Source: CAZTXD01 sp964617995 (GTDB lineage Bacteria; Actinomycetota; Acidimicrobiia; Spongiisociales; ZC4RG35). From it: 8,695 nucleotides of DNA. The stretch is from the NCBI GenBank assembly GCA_964617995.1, contig CAZTXD010000147.1, positions 1 to 8,695 of the forward strand. The letters run 5' to 3'. A model generated the notes under the pieces. It had not been told where the DNA came from, made no database searches, and worked only from the letters and a program-made list of their open reading frames with translations. The number at the start of each line of letters is the position of its first letter. Position 1 is the stretch's first letter. The position numbers were made by a program, and so were the translations under genes. Positions 1-5,788 of this stretch are shown here, one piece after another.

Positions 1-299
1 TGGGCAAGCGCTCCACCGGCAAGACCTTCTACATCCTCGACGAGCCCACCACCGGTCTGCATTTCGAGGACATCAGAAAGCTGCTCCAGGTGCTGCAGCG
101 TCTCGTCGACTCCGGCAACACCGTGGTGGTAATCGAACACAACCTTGACGTGGTCAAGTCAGTCGACCACATCATCGATCTCGGGCCCGACGGCGGCAGC
201 GGGGGAGGACGCATCGTCGCCGAGGGCTCACCCGAAGAGTTGGCCCAGGTGGGGGAGAGCTACACCGGGAAATTCTTGAGGGAGATGGTTGGGAGTTAG
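1..299 (+). CDS. uvrA: UvrABC system protein A, C-terminal end (partial)
   Basis: This is the last 98 residues of UvrA, the DNA-damage-recognition ATPase of nucleotide excision repair; the gene begins upstream of the window and the reading frame is set by the first full codon at base 3. The fragment carries the second ABC ATPase signature end: the Walker B and D-loop segment ILDEPTTGLH, followed by the H-loop VIEHN and the usual UvrA tail with IIDLGPDGGSGGG, EGSPEEL and a terminal FLREM-type helix. These are typical of UvrA and clearly separate it from transport ABC proteins. It ends with TAG at 297-299. The next gene on the same strand starts 26 or 47 bases later and I see no convincing intrinsic terminator, so read-through into the membrane-protein cluster is possible. 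Functionally it is probably just the conserved border of the variable locus. Confidence 0.96.
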   Translation, partial: GKRSTGKTFYILDEPTTGLHFEDIRKLLQVLQRLVDSGNTVVVIEHNLDVVKSVDHIIDLGPDGGSGGGRIVAEGSPEELAQVGESYTGKFLREMVGS

Positions 300-346
300 G
301 CCGCTCAATCCATTGGCGGGCGGCTGTGGCCGGTGAGAATGAGGGG

Positions 347-1321
347 ATGATTCGAAAGCACCGGTTTGAGATCGCCCTGGTGGTGCTGATCGTCCTCACT
401 GTCGCCTTCTATGTGCGATGGGATGCAATCCCCGTCTTTCCGGACCGTCACATCGCCAGTTTCGAAGAGACCTATGGGGTCGACGTGGGCGAGCCTGGAC
501 CGTGGTTCTCGGCGTGGGCCTTGGGCGACGGACAGGCTTACGCACTGATCGGAGTCGATCCGACCGGCCAGACTCTCGCCGACGGGATCCGTGAGGCCGG
601 TTATCGGTTCGCCCGGGCGGGATACGGCTGGGCCGTCTGGGCAGTCTCCCTGGGTCAGCCGGAGCTCGTCCCTTACGCGTTGGCGATCGTTGGGGGCGTA
701 ACCGTTGCGGCGGTGATGACCCTGCTGATCCGTCTCCGACCCGTGTTGGGCTCGCGTGTCTGGTTAGTGGTCTTCAACCCTGCCCTGTTCATCGGTTTCG
801 CCGCGGACACTTCAGAGCCGATGGGCATACTCCTCCTCGCCGCTGCCCTCGGCGGCAGTGGCTGGTGGGCCACCGGCCTACTCGGGGTGACCCGTCCCAC
901 GTTCCTCGTCGCCATTTGGGGGCGGTGGAGACAGCTCGCCTTGGGGGTGGTGGCCGCGGTCGCCCTCGGGACCTACAGCCTCCTCGCCTTCGGGCTGGAG
1001 GCGATGATCCCCTCCGGGGGACGGCTCGGGCTTCCGTTTCACGCTTATCTCGAGCATCCTGGTGTGTGGGGATTCCTGCTGGCCGCGGCGGCGAGCATCA
1101 CGGTGGTCGTGGGCGCCAGGACCCGAGATTGGTCGTGGGTCCTGGCCGGTGTCTTCGTGCTCTGCTTCGGCTCGGACGTGATGCGAGACCCGCTCAACGC
1201 CTGGCGGGCGGCCGGATTCCTCCCGGTGATGTGGGCCTTCGGGCCGGGATTCGAGACACGAGCCGGCTCCCCAGGGCTCCGCAAGGTGAATGCCGATACC
1301 CCAGTCGATCAACCCGCCTAG
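347..1321 (+). CDS. Type A multi-pass membrane protein, copy A1 (putative GT-C-like)
   Basis: A 324-residue hydrophobic protein with roughly 8-10 membrane segments and a short basic N-terminus (MIRKHRFE) before helix 1. I do not recognise a named family. It is the first of four tandem homologues here. The conserved pattern is: helix 1, an outside loop with FSAWALGDGQAYALI (Asp61), a YRFARAGYGWAVW segment, RLRP, FNPALFIGFAADT, WWATGLLGVTRPTFLVA, GRWR and a C-terminal WRAAGFLPVMWAFGPG. An acidic residue in the first outside loop of a polytopic protein beside a GT87-like gene suggests a GT-C glycosyltransferase or sugar-lipid handling role; this is inference. A1 is the most divergent copy. ATG 347 is preferred for its short basic N-terminus, though GAGGGG sits very close to it; GTG 326 would add 7 residues. 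The 3' end overlaps B1 by 32 bases if B1 starts at 1290, suggesting coupled translation. Confidence 0.82.
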   Translation: MIRKHRFEIALVVLIVLTVAFYVRWDAIPVFPDRHIASFEETYGVDVGEPGPWFSAWALGDGQAYALIGVDPTGQTLADGIREAGYRFARAGYGWAVWAVSLGQPELVPYALAIVGGVTVAAVMTLLIRLRPVLGSRVWLVVFNPALFIGFAADTSEPMGILLLAAALGGSGWWATGLLGVTRPTFLVAIWGRWRQLALGVVAAVALGTYSLLAFGLEAMIPSGGRLGLPFHAYLEHPGVWGFLLAAAASITVVVGARTRDWSWVLAGVFVLCFGSDVMRDPLNAWRAAGFLPVMWAFGPGFETRAGSPGLRKVNADTPVDQPA

Positions 1322-1634
1322 TCCCGTGGAGCCACAGCTCTTGCGACCCAGGCACCTCCTCGACACCGCGGTCCGTGGAGGTCTCGCCGTGGCGTTGTAT
1401 GCAGTCTTCCCGGCATTCAGTGACATCCACCGGCTTTGGGAACGCCAGGCGGGTCTTGTTCCCGGGTGGCCGCAGGACGTCTTCGAATATCCGCCGATCG
1501 GGGCGCTCTACATCGCACCGTTCGGCCTCATGCTCTCCGGTCGATGGGCGGTTGTCGTCAACGGTGTTTTCATGGTGGCCTCGACGATGGTTGTCACCTG
1601 GCTGCTGATGCAGAGAGTCGGGGATGGAGCCTAA
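1290..1634 (+). pseudogene. Truncated GT87-like glycosyltransferase, copy B1
   Basis: This 114-residue reading frame matches only the first third of the intact B4 protein (376 residues) at about 60% identity by eye. It shares LLDTA-RGGLAVALYAVFP, the first-loop FSDIHRLWER (Asp45, corresponding to the acidic residue of GT87 enzymes), FEYPPI and RWAV. It lacks the NWD, KIFP and KTFKPQY regions, so it cannot make a whole enzyme. ATG 1290 gives the same N-terminal length as B4; GTG 1326, just past the A1 stop, is an alternative. The stop TAA lies inside the 6-bp target site of the adjacent IS. Beyond the IS, about 30 bases (2679-2707) still resemble B4 (shared GGGTGGCC at 2687-2694), in a frame shifted by one base. 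The remaining roughly 250 codons are missing. It was therefore already damaged before the IS arrived. Confidence 0.8.
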
Positions 1635-1635
1635 G
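1630..1635. repeat. Left target-site duplication of the IS481 element
   Basis: CCTAAG directly abuts the TGT terminus of the element and is repeated exactly at the other end (2673-2678). A 6-bp duplication fits what is known for IS481 and IS1002 (target consensus NCTAGN); here the core is CTAA. Confidence 0.85.
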
Positions 1636-1661
1636 TGTTCTGCTTCGGAGGGTTGTTGACG
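1636..1661 (+). repeat. Left terminal inverted repeat of the IS
   Basis: It starts TGTTCTGCTTC and ends GGTTGTTGACG. The last 11 bases are identical to the reverse complement of 2647-2657. It contains TTGACG (1656-1661), a good -35 sequence pointing into the element, but I find no matching -10 at 16-18 bp. Confidence 0.85.
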
Positions 1662-1673
1662 TTGTGAGGGGTT

Positions 1674-1727
1674 GAGCCTCCCTGGTTGTGTGGTGCTTGC
1701 ACGCAACCGACAACCAAAAGGAGGCTC
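1674..1727 (+). promoter_or_regulatory. Hairpin masking the transposase ribosome-binding site
   Basis: GAGCCTCC (1674-1681) is an exact complement of GGAGGCTC (1720-1727), and TGGTTGT (1683-1689) pairs with ACAACCA (1710-1716), leaving a small internal loop. The right arm contains the AAGGAGG Shine-Dalgarno (1718-1724) of the transposase GTG start at 1731. Folding of the leader would hide the site. In other IS elements such as IS10 and IS50, similar leader structures reduce translation from transcripts that enter from outside; applying that here is inference. Confidence 0.72.
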
Positions 1728-1730
1728 GTC

Positions 1731-2677
1731 GTGCACGCTAACGCCCCGTTGACTCCCACAGGCCGGAGGATCCTGTGTGAACGGATCGCCGGTGGCCGTC
1801 CTATTGCTCATGTCGCTACGGAGATGGGTATCTCCCGGCAGACAGCGTCGAAATGGTGGAACCGGTATCTCCTTGAGGGTGAGGTCGGCCTGGTCGACCG
1901 GAGGTCGACGCCCGATGCGACTCCGGGCCGGCTTCTGGAACGGACAGAACGGCGGATCATCGGGATGCGGGTGAACCGCCGGTGGGGGCCGGCTCGTATC
2001 GCCGGCAGCTCCATCTGGTGGTCTCCACGGTGTGGCGAGTGTTGAAACGGTTTGGTCTCTCCAGACTCCGGGACCTCGACCCGCCCACCGGGCGGATCAT
2101 CCGCCGCTACGAAAAGAACGTTCCCGGGGAACTGGTCCACGTCGACATCAAGAAGATGGGGCGAATCCCCAAAGGTGGCGGCTGGCGGATCCACGGAGCA
2201 CAAAACCGGGATCAATCCAACAAAGGAAGGGTCGGATACACGTATCTGCATTCGATGGTCGACGACCACTCCCGTCTCGCCTACTCCGAGTTCTGTCCAG
2301 ACGAGAAAGGCAATACCTGCATCAGGTTCCTCCAGCGGGCCCGCCAGTGGTTTGCAGAAAGAGGAATCATGATCCAGGCGGTCATGACCGACAACGGAGT
2401 CGGATACAAATCCCGGGTCTTCGCAGACACTCTCGAAGCCGTCGACATCGACCACGTCCGCATCCGCCCCTACCGGACCCAAACCAACGGCAAAGTCGAG
2501 AGATACCAACAGACCCTCGCCACCGAATGGGCCTACGCCAACACCCGGACCTCAGACCACCAACGAGTCGACGCCCTCAACGACTGGCTCCACCAATACA
2601 AACACCACCGCTACCACACCGCCATAGACGGCACACCAATCAGCCGCGTCAACAACCTCGGGGAGCAATACACCTAA
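1731..2677 (+). pseudogene. IS481-family transposase, frameshifted
   Basis: The gene starts at GTG 1731 (VHANAPLTP, a usual IS481 start) with a strong AAGGAGG seven bases upstream. The N-terminal part holds a helix-turn-helix (AHVATEMGISRQTASKWWNRY) and the linker GLVDRRSTP. The second part holds the DDE integrase core: VHVD, VMTDNG and NGKVERYQQTL, ending SRVNNLGEQYT. The two parts are in different frames. The family-typical RIAG-QLHL-STV join needs one extra base near 2006, so a single C appears to be missing there (GCCGGCAG where GCCGGCCAG is expected). Corrected, it would be about 315 residues, the normal family length, with the catalytic triad present. I see no canonical slippery heptamer at this place, so inactivation is more likely than programmed frameshifting. 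The last Thr codon and the TAA stop extend past the element into the target duplication. Confidence 0.88.
2647..2672 (-). repeat. Right terminal inverted repeat of the IS
   Basis: The reverse complement of this stretch begins TGTATTGCTCC and ends GGTTGTTGACG, matching the left repeat at 19 of 26 positions. It overlaps the final codons of the transposase. Confidence 0.85.
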
Positions 2678-2678
2678 G
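2673..2678. repeat. Right target-site duplication of the IS481 element
   Basis: This CCTAAG is identical to 1630-1635. Its TAA (2675-2677) is the stop codon of the transposase frame. Confidence 0.85.
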
Positions 2679-2711
2679 GTACCGGAGGGTGGCCGAGCCT
2701 GACGTTGGGAC

Positions 2712-2740
2712 TTGGTCGAGGTGATTGGAACCGGTTAACT
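2712..2740 (+). promoter_or_regulatory. Predicted sigma-70-type promoter of A2
   Basis: TTGGTC (2712-2717), a 17-bp spacer and TTAACT (2735-2740). The same arrangement with the same spacing lies ahead of A4 (4755-4783), while the spacer sequences have drifted. The -10 ends 11 bases before an ATG at 2752, so the transcript would have almost no leader to that codon. Confidence 0.6.
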
Positions 2741-2771
2741 CGTCTTGGATCATGGCCGATCATCCAGTCCA

Positions 2772-3776
2772 GTGAGCAAGTCGCCGGTACCAAGACGAGA
2801 ACTGTGGCTCGTGGGTATCGCCGTTACGGCGACGGCGCTGCTGTATCGCTACGCCTGGATACCGAACGATCCGCCGGCTGCGCTCCAGCATGCGCTCGAC
2901 ACCTTTGGACTACCCGTCACGGGGGTCCAAAGCTGGTTCTCTGCGTGGACCCTCGGTGATGGCCAGGCCTTCGCGATCATCGCCACCGATCCACTTGGGT
3001 TGGATGAGGGCTGGCAGCTGGGGTATCCCGCATACCGATATGCAAGGGCGGGTTTCGGGTGGCTGGCCTGGGCGGCGAGTCTTGGTCAGCCCGAATGGGT
3101 CCCCTACGGGATGGCGTTAGTGGGTGTGTTATCCATCGTCGGGCTGTTTCGTCTGGCGATGAAGCTCAGACCTCGACTGGGCAGATCTGCCTGGCTAATC
3201 GTTCTCAACCCGGCCGTGCTCATCGCCTTCGCCGGTGATACCGCCGAGGCGCTGGGGATCCTCGCGCTGGCTTGGGCGATGGCCGGCGGTGGTTGGTGGG
3301 CGTCAGCCGCCCTCGGAGTCGTTCGACTCAGCTTCTTAGTTGCCTTGATCGGACGCTGGCGACTGCTCGTGCCGGGGGCAATCAGCGCTGGCGTCCTGGG
3401 TCTCCTCTGGATCATCCGGTTCGGATTCTTCCCCGATCAGTACGGAGGAGGGCTTGGCCCACCGTTGACTGGATACCTCGACCAACCTTCTCTGCAGTCC
3501 GTCGGACTTGCTCTCGCCGCCTTCGTCACGCTGATCATTGGCCTGCGAAAGCAAGATTGGGCTTGGGTAGTGTCGGGGTTGACGGTGCTTTGTTTCACCG
3601 GAACGGTTGTCGAGACTGCCGACGACGGATGGCGGACCGCTGGGATGCTCTATGTCCTTTGGGCGTTTGGTCCCGGATACTCATCTGTTGTTGACACGGA
3701 GTCGTCGGCACGCTCGCCGGGCAACGAGCGAGCCTCGCAACGCCAGGACTCGAGTCCTCAGTCACCCAACTCTTGA
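2772..3776 (+). CDS. Type A multi-pass membrane protein, copy A2
   Basis: A 334-residue protein with many membrane segments. It is close to A4: in the block from LRPRLG to GRWRLL about 56 of 68 residues agree. The family motif is GDGQAFAIIATDP (Asp63 from this start), then YRYARAGFGWLAW, LNPAVLIAFAGDTAEALGIL, WWASAALGV, GRWRLL, DQYGGG and WRTAGMLYVLWAFGPGY. A hydrophilic Ser/Gln-rich tail of about 30 residues follows the last helix. The start is uncertain. A TTG at 2745 would add 9 residues but lies at about the predicted transcription start. ATG 2752 matches the A4 start codon but gives only MADHPVQ before TGA. GTG 2772 overlaps that stop and aligns with the second Met of A4, so it is preferred, by termination and restart. 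It has no B partner downstream. Function unknown; a GT-C-like role is inferred. Confidence 0.82.
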   Translation: MSKSPVPRRELWLVGIAVTATALLYRYAWIPNDPPAALQHALDTFGLPVTGVQSWFSAWTLGDGQAFAIIATDPLGLDEGWQLGYPAYRYARAGFGWLAWAASLGQPEWVPYGMALVGVLSIVGLFRLAMKLRPRLGRSAWLIVLNPAVLIAFAGDTAEALGILALAWAMAGGGWWASAALGVVRLSFLVALIGRWRLLVPGAISAGVLGLLWIIRFGFFPDQYGGGLGPPLTGYLDQPSLQSVGLALAAFVTLIIGLRKQDWAWVVSGLTVLCFTGTVVETADDGWRTAGMLYVLWAFGPGYSSVVDTESSARSPGNERASQRQDSSPQSPNS

Positions 3777-3779
3777 CGA

Positions 3780-4719
3780 TTGAACCTGGCAGTTTGGCCA
3801 TCCCGCAAAGTCGCCTATGGCGAGAGACCTGGCTGGTCGGGATCTCTCTCGCGGATGTGGCTCTCCTCTCTCAGTATGCGTGGATCCTCGGATCTTGGGC
3901 GGAAGGGCTGGAGTGCCAAGGAGCTGGCGTTGCCCCGTGTCAGGCGTCGGCAGATGGTTCTCGGCATGGACAATCGCTGGTGGTCGGGCTTTCGCGGTCA
4001 TCGCAGCTGATCCTCTTGCGTTGGACGAGGGCTGGGAGATGAGCCAACCGGCCTTCCGGTATTGGCGCGCCGGGTTGGGTTGGGCGGCGTGGCTGGTGAG
4101 CCTGGGGCAGTCACACTGCGCGCCCGATGGCATGGCGATCGTTGGGGTCTTTTCACTCATCGGCTGCTCCTTATAGCGCTCAGGATTCGAGAGCGCTTGG
4201 GCAGGTCCGCGTGGTTGATAGTTCTCAACCCTGCGGTGTAATAGCTTCTGCCAGCGACACCGCTTAGGCTCTTAGGTTCCTTGCGCGGGCTTGGACGATG
4301 GCAGGTAGCCGCTGCTGGTCGTCGGCTGCTCTGGCGGTGATCAGGCCGAGTTACGTGATTGCCCTGATCAGTCGGCCGAGACTGTTCGCGTGGGGTGCGA
4401 CCAGCGTCGCGGTCCTTGGAACACTGTGGGTCTGTTCACTTCGGGCTGGAGACCGGGCGGTACGGGTCGAACTTTGTTCTCCCGCCCGCCGGCTACTCGA
4501 GTGAGCCTTCTCACCAATCCATCGGTCTGGGCTTCTTCGCCACGATCACCGTCCTGCACGGGTGCGAGACAGAGGGTCGCTTCATGGGTGCTCGTCTCTG
4601 CTTCAGTGGGTTCGTGTGGAGGAAGCAGCCAAATGGTTGGCGCGCGGCTGGAATGCTCTTCGTCGTCTGCCTTCGGGCCGGGGCTATTCGGTCGTTTGGC
4701 ACACGCGGTAGCGGCCTGA
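3780..4719 (+). pseudogene. Type A membrane protein, copy A3, decayed
   Basis: Pieces of a type A protein follow in order but in changing frames. ETWLVGISLADVALL and QYAWILGSW lie in one frame to about 3905. VGRWFSAW, AFAVIAADPLALDEGW and FRYWRAGLGWAAWLVSLGQ lie in another (3949-4150). Then RERLGRSAWLIVLNPAV is followed by tandem stops TAA TAG (4239-4244), ASDTA by TAG (4265-4267), MAGSRCWSSAALAVIRPSYV by a further shift near 4440, and QSIGLGFFATITVL and NGWRAAGMLF by a last frame ending AFGPG at about 4690. At least three frameshifts and three in-frame stops are present. The GDGQ motif has become AGGR, so the conserved Asp was lost as well. It begins directly after the A2 stop, and no copy of the A2/A4 promoter is seen. 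The open frames of 68-125 residues inside are fragments, not genes. Confidence 0.88.
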
Positions 4720-4754
4720 GACGGGTGGCAGAAGTCACGCAAGCGGGAGGGTCC

Positions 4755-4783
4755 TTGGTGGAAAGTGCGTGAATCGGTTAACT
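4755..4783 (+). promoter_or_regulatory. Predicted sigma-70-type promoter of A4
   Basis: TTGGTG (4755-4760), a 17-bp spacer and TTAACT (4778-4783), the same pattern as ahead of A2. The ATG at 4795 is 11 bases past the -10, so the message would be close to leaderless, a common style in actinomycetes. No Shine-Dalgarno is visible before the gene, which fits. Confidence 0.6.
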
Positions 4784-4794
4784 GACATCTCCGT

Positions 4795-5781
4795 ATGGTC
4801 GATCATGCCGTGCGAATGGATGCAACTCCTGCTTCGAGCCGGGAAGTTTGGTTCGTCGGTGTCAGCCTGGCTTTGACAGCCGTCCTTTACCGGTATGCGT
4901 GGATACCTGATTCCTGGACTTCGATCCTTGAGAACTTCGAGCGGACGACGGGGCTCGATGTTGGGGGAGTGGGAGCATGGTTCTCTGGCTGGGCCACGGG
5001 CGATGGCCAGACGTTTGCCCTCATAGCCGCCGACCCTCTCGGGTTGGACGAAGGTTGGCAGCTCACCCAACCTGTCTACCGATATGGGCGAGCAGGTTTC
5101 GGTTGGCTGGCCTGGCTCGCCTCTTTGGGTCAGGAGCAGTGGGTGCCGTATGGCCTGGCAATTGCCGGAGCGACTGCAGTCGTAGGAACCTTCCTCGTGG
5201 CGATGAGGCTTCGTCCGCGGCTCGGTGTGAGGGCCTGGCTCATTGCGTTCAACCCTGCCGTTTTGATTGCCTTCGCCGGCGACACGGCCGAGGCCCTTGG
5301 GATTCTCGCTGCGGCGTGGGCGATGGCCACCGGCCGTTGGTGGGCGTCGGCAGCACTGGGTGTGATCCGGCCGACCTTCCTCGTGGCATTCGTGGGGAGA
5401 TGGCGTTTGCTCCTGTGGGGTGCTCTGAGCGCGGCGGGCCTGGGTCTGCTGTGGATCTTACGGTTTGGACCGGACCTCGATCAATACGGAGGAGGTCTCA
5501 CGCTTCCGTTCCACGGATACATCGAATCACCGTCGATCCAATCGACCGGGCTGTTGATTCTCGCCATAGTCACGATCGGGGTTGGCGTGCGCCACCGGGA
5601 CTGGGGGTGGGTCGGTTCCGGTCTGCTCGTCATGTGCTTCAGCCCACTCGTCCTCGGCGGCGCACACAACGCCTGGCGGGCGGCTGGGATGCTGTACGTC
5701 CTCTGGGCGTTCGGACCTGGATACAGCGGTCAGTTGGGCGATCCGGTGGCATCGTCCGAGTCGATGCCCACGACGGCCTGA
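4795..5781 (+). CDS. Type A multi-pass membrane protein, copy A4
   Basis: A 328-residue protein, intact, and the best model of the family. Features in order: helix 1 at about 18-37; outside loop with WFSGWATGDGQTFALIAADP (Asp70); VYRYGRAGFGWLAWLASLGQ (95-113); helix at about 118-137; LRPRLG (139-144); FNPAVLIAFAGDTAEALGIL (152-171); WWASAALGVIRPTFLVAFVGRWRLL (182-206); DQYGGG (229-234); two more helices; WRAAGMLYVLWAFGPGY (294-310). Helices fill most of the chain, so it is an integral cytoplasmic-membrane protein. No family name is recognised. The acidic DGQ loop and the paired GT87-like gene point to glycosyl transfer from a lipid-linked sugar, which is inference. A second in-frame ATG at 4816 aligns with the probable start of A2. 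B4 follows after 7 bases, so the two are probably co-translated. Confidence 0.85.
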   Translation: MVDHAVRMDATPASSREVWFVGVSLALTAVLYRYAWIPDSWTSILENFERTTGLDVGGVGAWFSGWATGDGQTFALIAADPLGLDEGWQLTQPVYRYGRAGFGWLAWLASLGQEQWVPYGLAIAGATAVVGTFLVAMRLRPRLGVRAWLIAFNPAVLIAFAGDTAEALGILAAAWAMATGRWWASAALGVIRPTFLVAFVGRWRLLLWGALSAAGLGLLWILRFGPDLDQYGGGLTLPFHGYIESPSIQSTGLLILAIVTIGVGVRHRDWGWVGSGLLVMCFSPLVLGGAHNAWRAAGMLYVLWAFGPGYSGQLGDPVASSESMPTTA

Positions 5782-5788
5782 TGGCGGG

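Larger units (their letters stand above)
1636..2672 (+). mobile_element. IS481-family insertion sequence (1037 bp), complete ends
   Basis: The element is bounded by 26-bp imperfect inverted repeats, 1636-1661 and 2647-2672, matching at 19 of 26 positions; both begin TGT and both finish with GGTTGTTGACG on the inner side. It is flanked by the direct duplication CCTAAG. It contains one transposase gene with an N-terminal helix-turn-helix and a DDE core of IS481 type, now frameshifted. The right inverted repeat lies inside the transposase coding region (the codons for RVNNLGEQY), and the transposase stop codon lies in the flanking target DNA. The intact duplication and ends argue for a simple insertion without later deletion at the ends. 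It sits between the B1 remnant and the promoter of A2, 39 bp upstream of the -35 of A2. Confidence 0.9.

Noticed and set aside
300..324. Inverted repeat GCCGC/GCGGC after uvrA as a terminator
   Set aside because: Only a 5-bp stem with a 15-base loop and no T tract.
865..1608. Long overlapping reading frames on both strands inside A1, such as 865-1608 (+), 878-1426 (-) and 1194-1811 (-)
   Set aside because: They are shadows of A1, B1 and the IS in high-G+C DNA: Arg/Pro/Gly-rich, without domains, while the A1 frame has family-wide conservation.
1656..1684. Transposase promoter with TTGACG in the left inverted repeat
   Set aside because: No acceptable -10 at 16-18 bp; the hexamer alone is not enough.
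1645..2690. CGGAGGGT near both IS ends as the target duplication
   Set aside because: It gives no inverted repeat at the implied ends; the CCTAAG duplication with TGT-starting 26-bp repeats fits much better.
3770..3800. TTGACG before A3 as a promoter
   Set aside because: No -10 at suitable distance, and A3 is a pseudogene.
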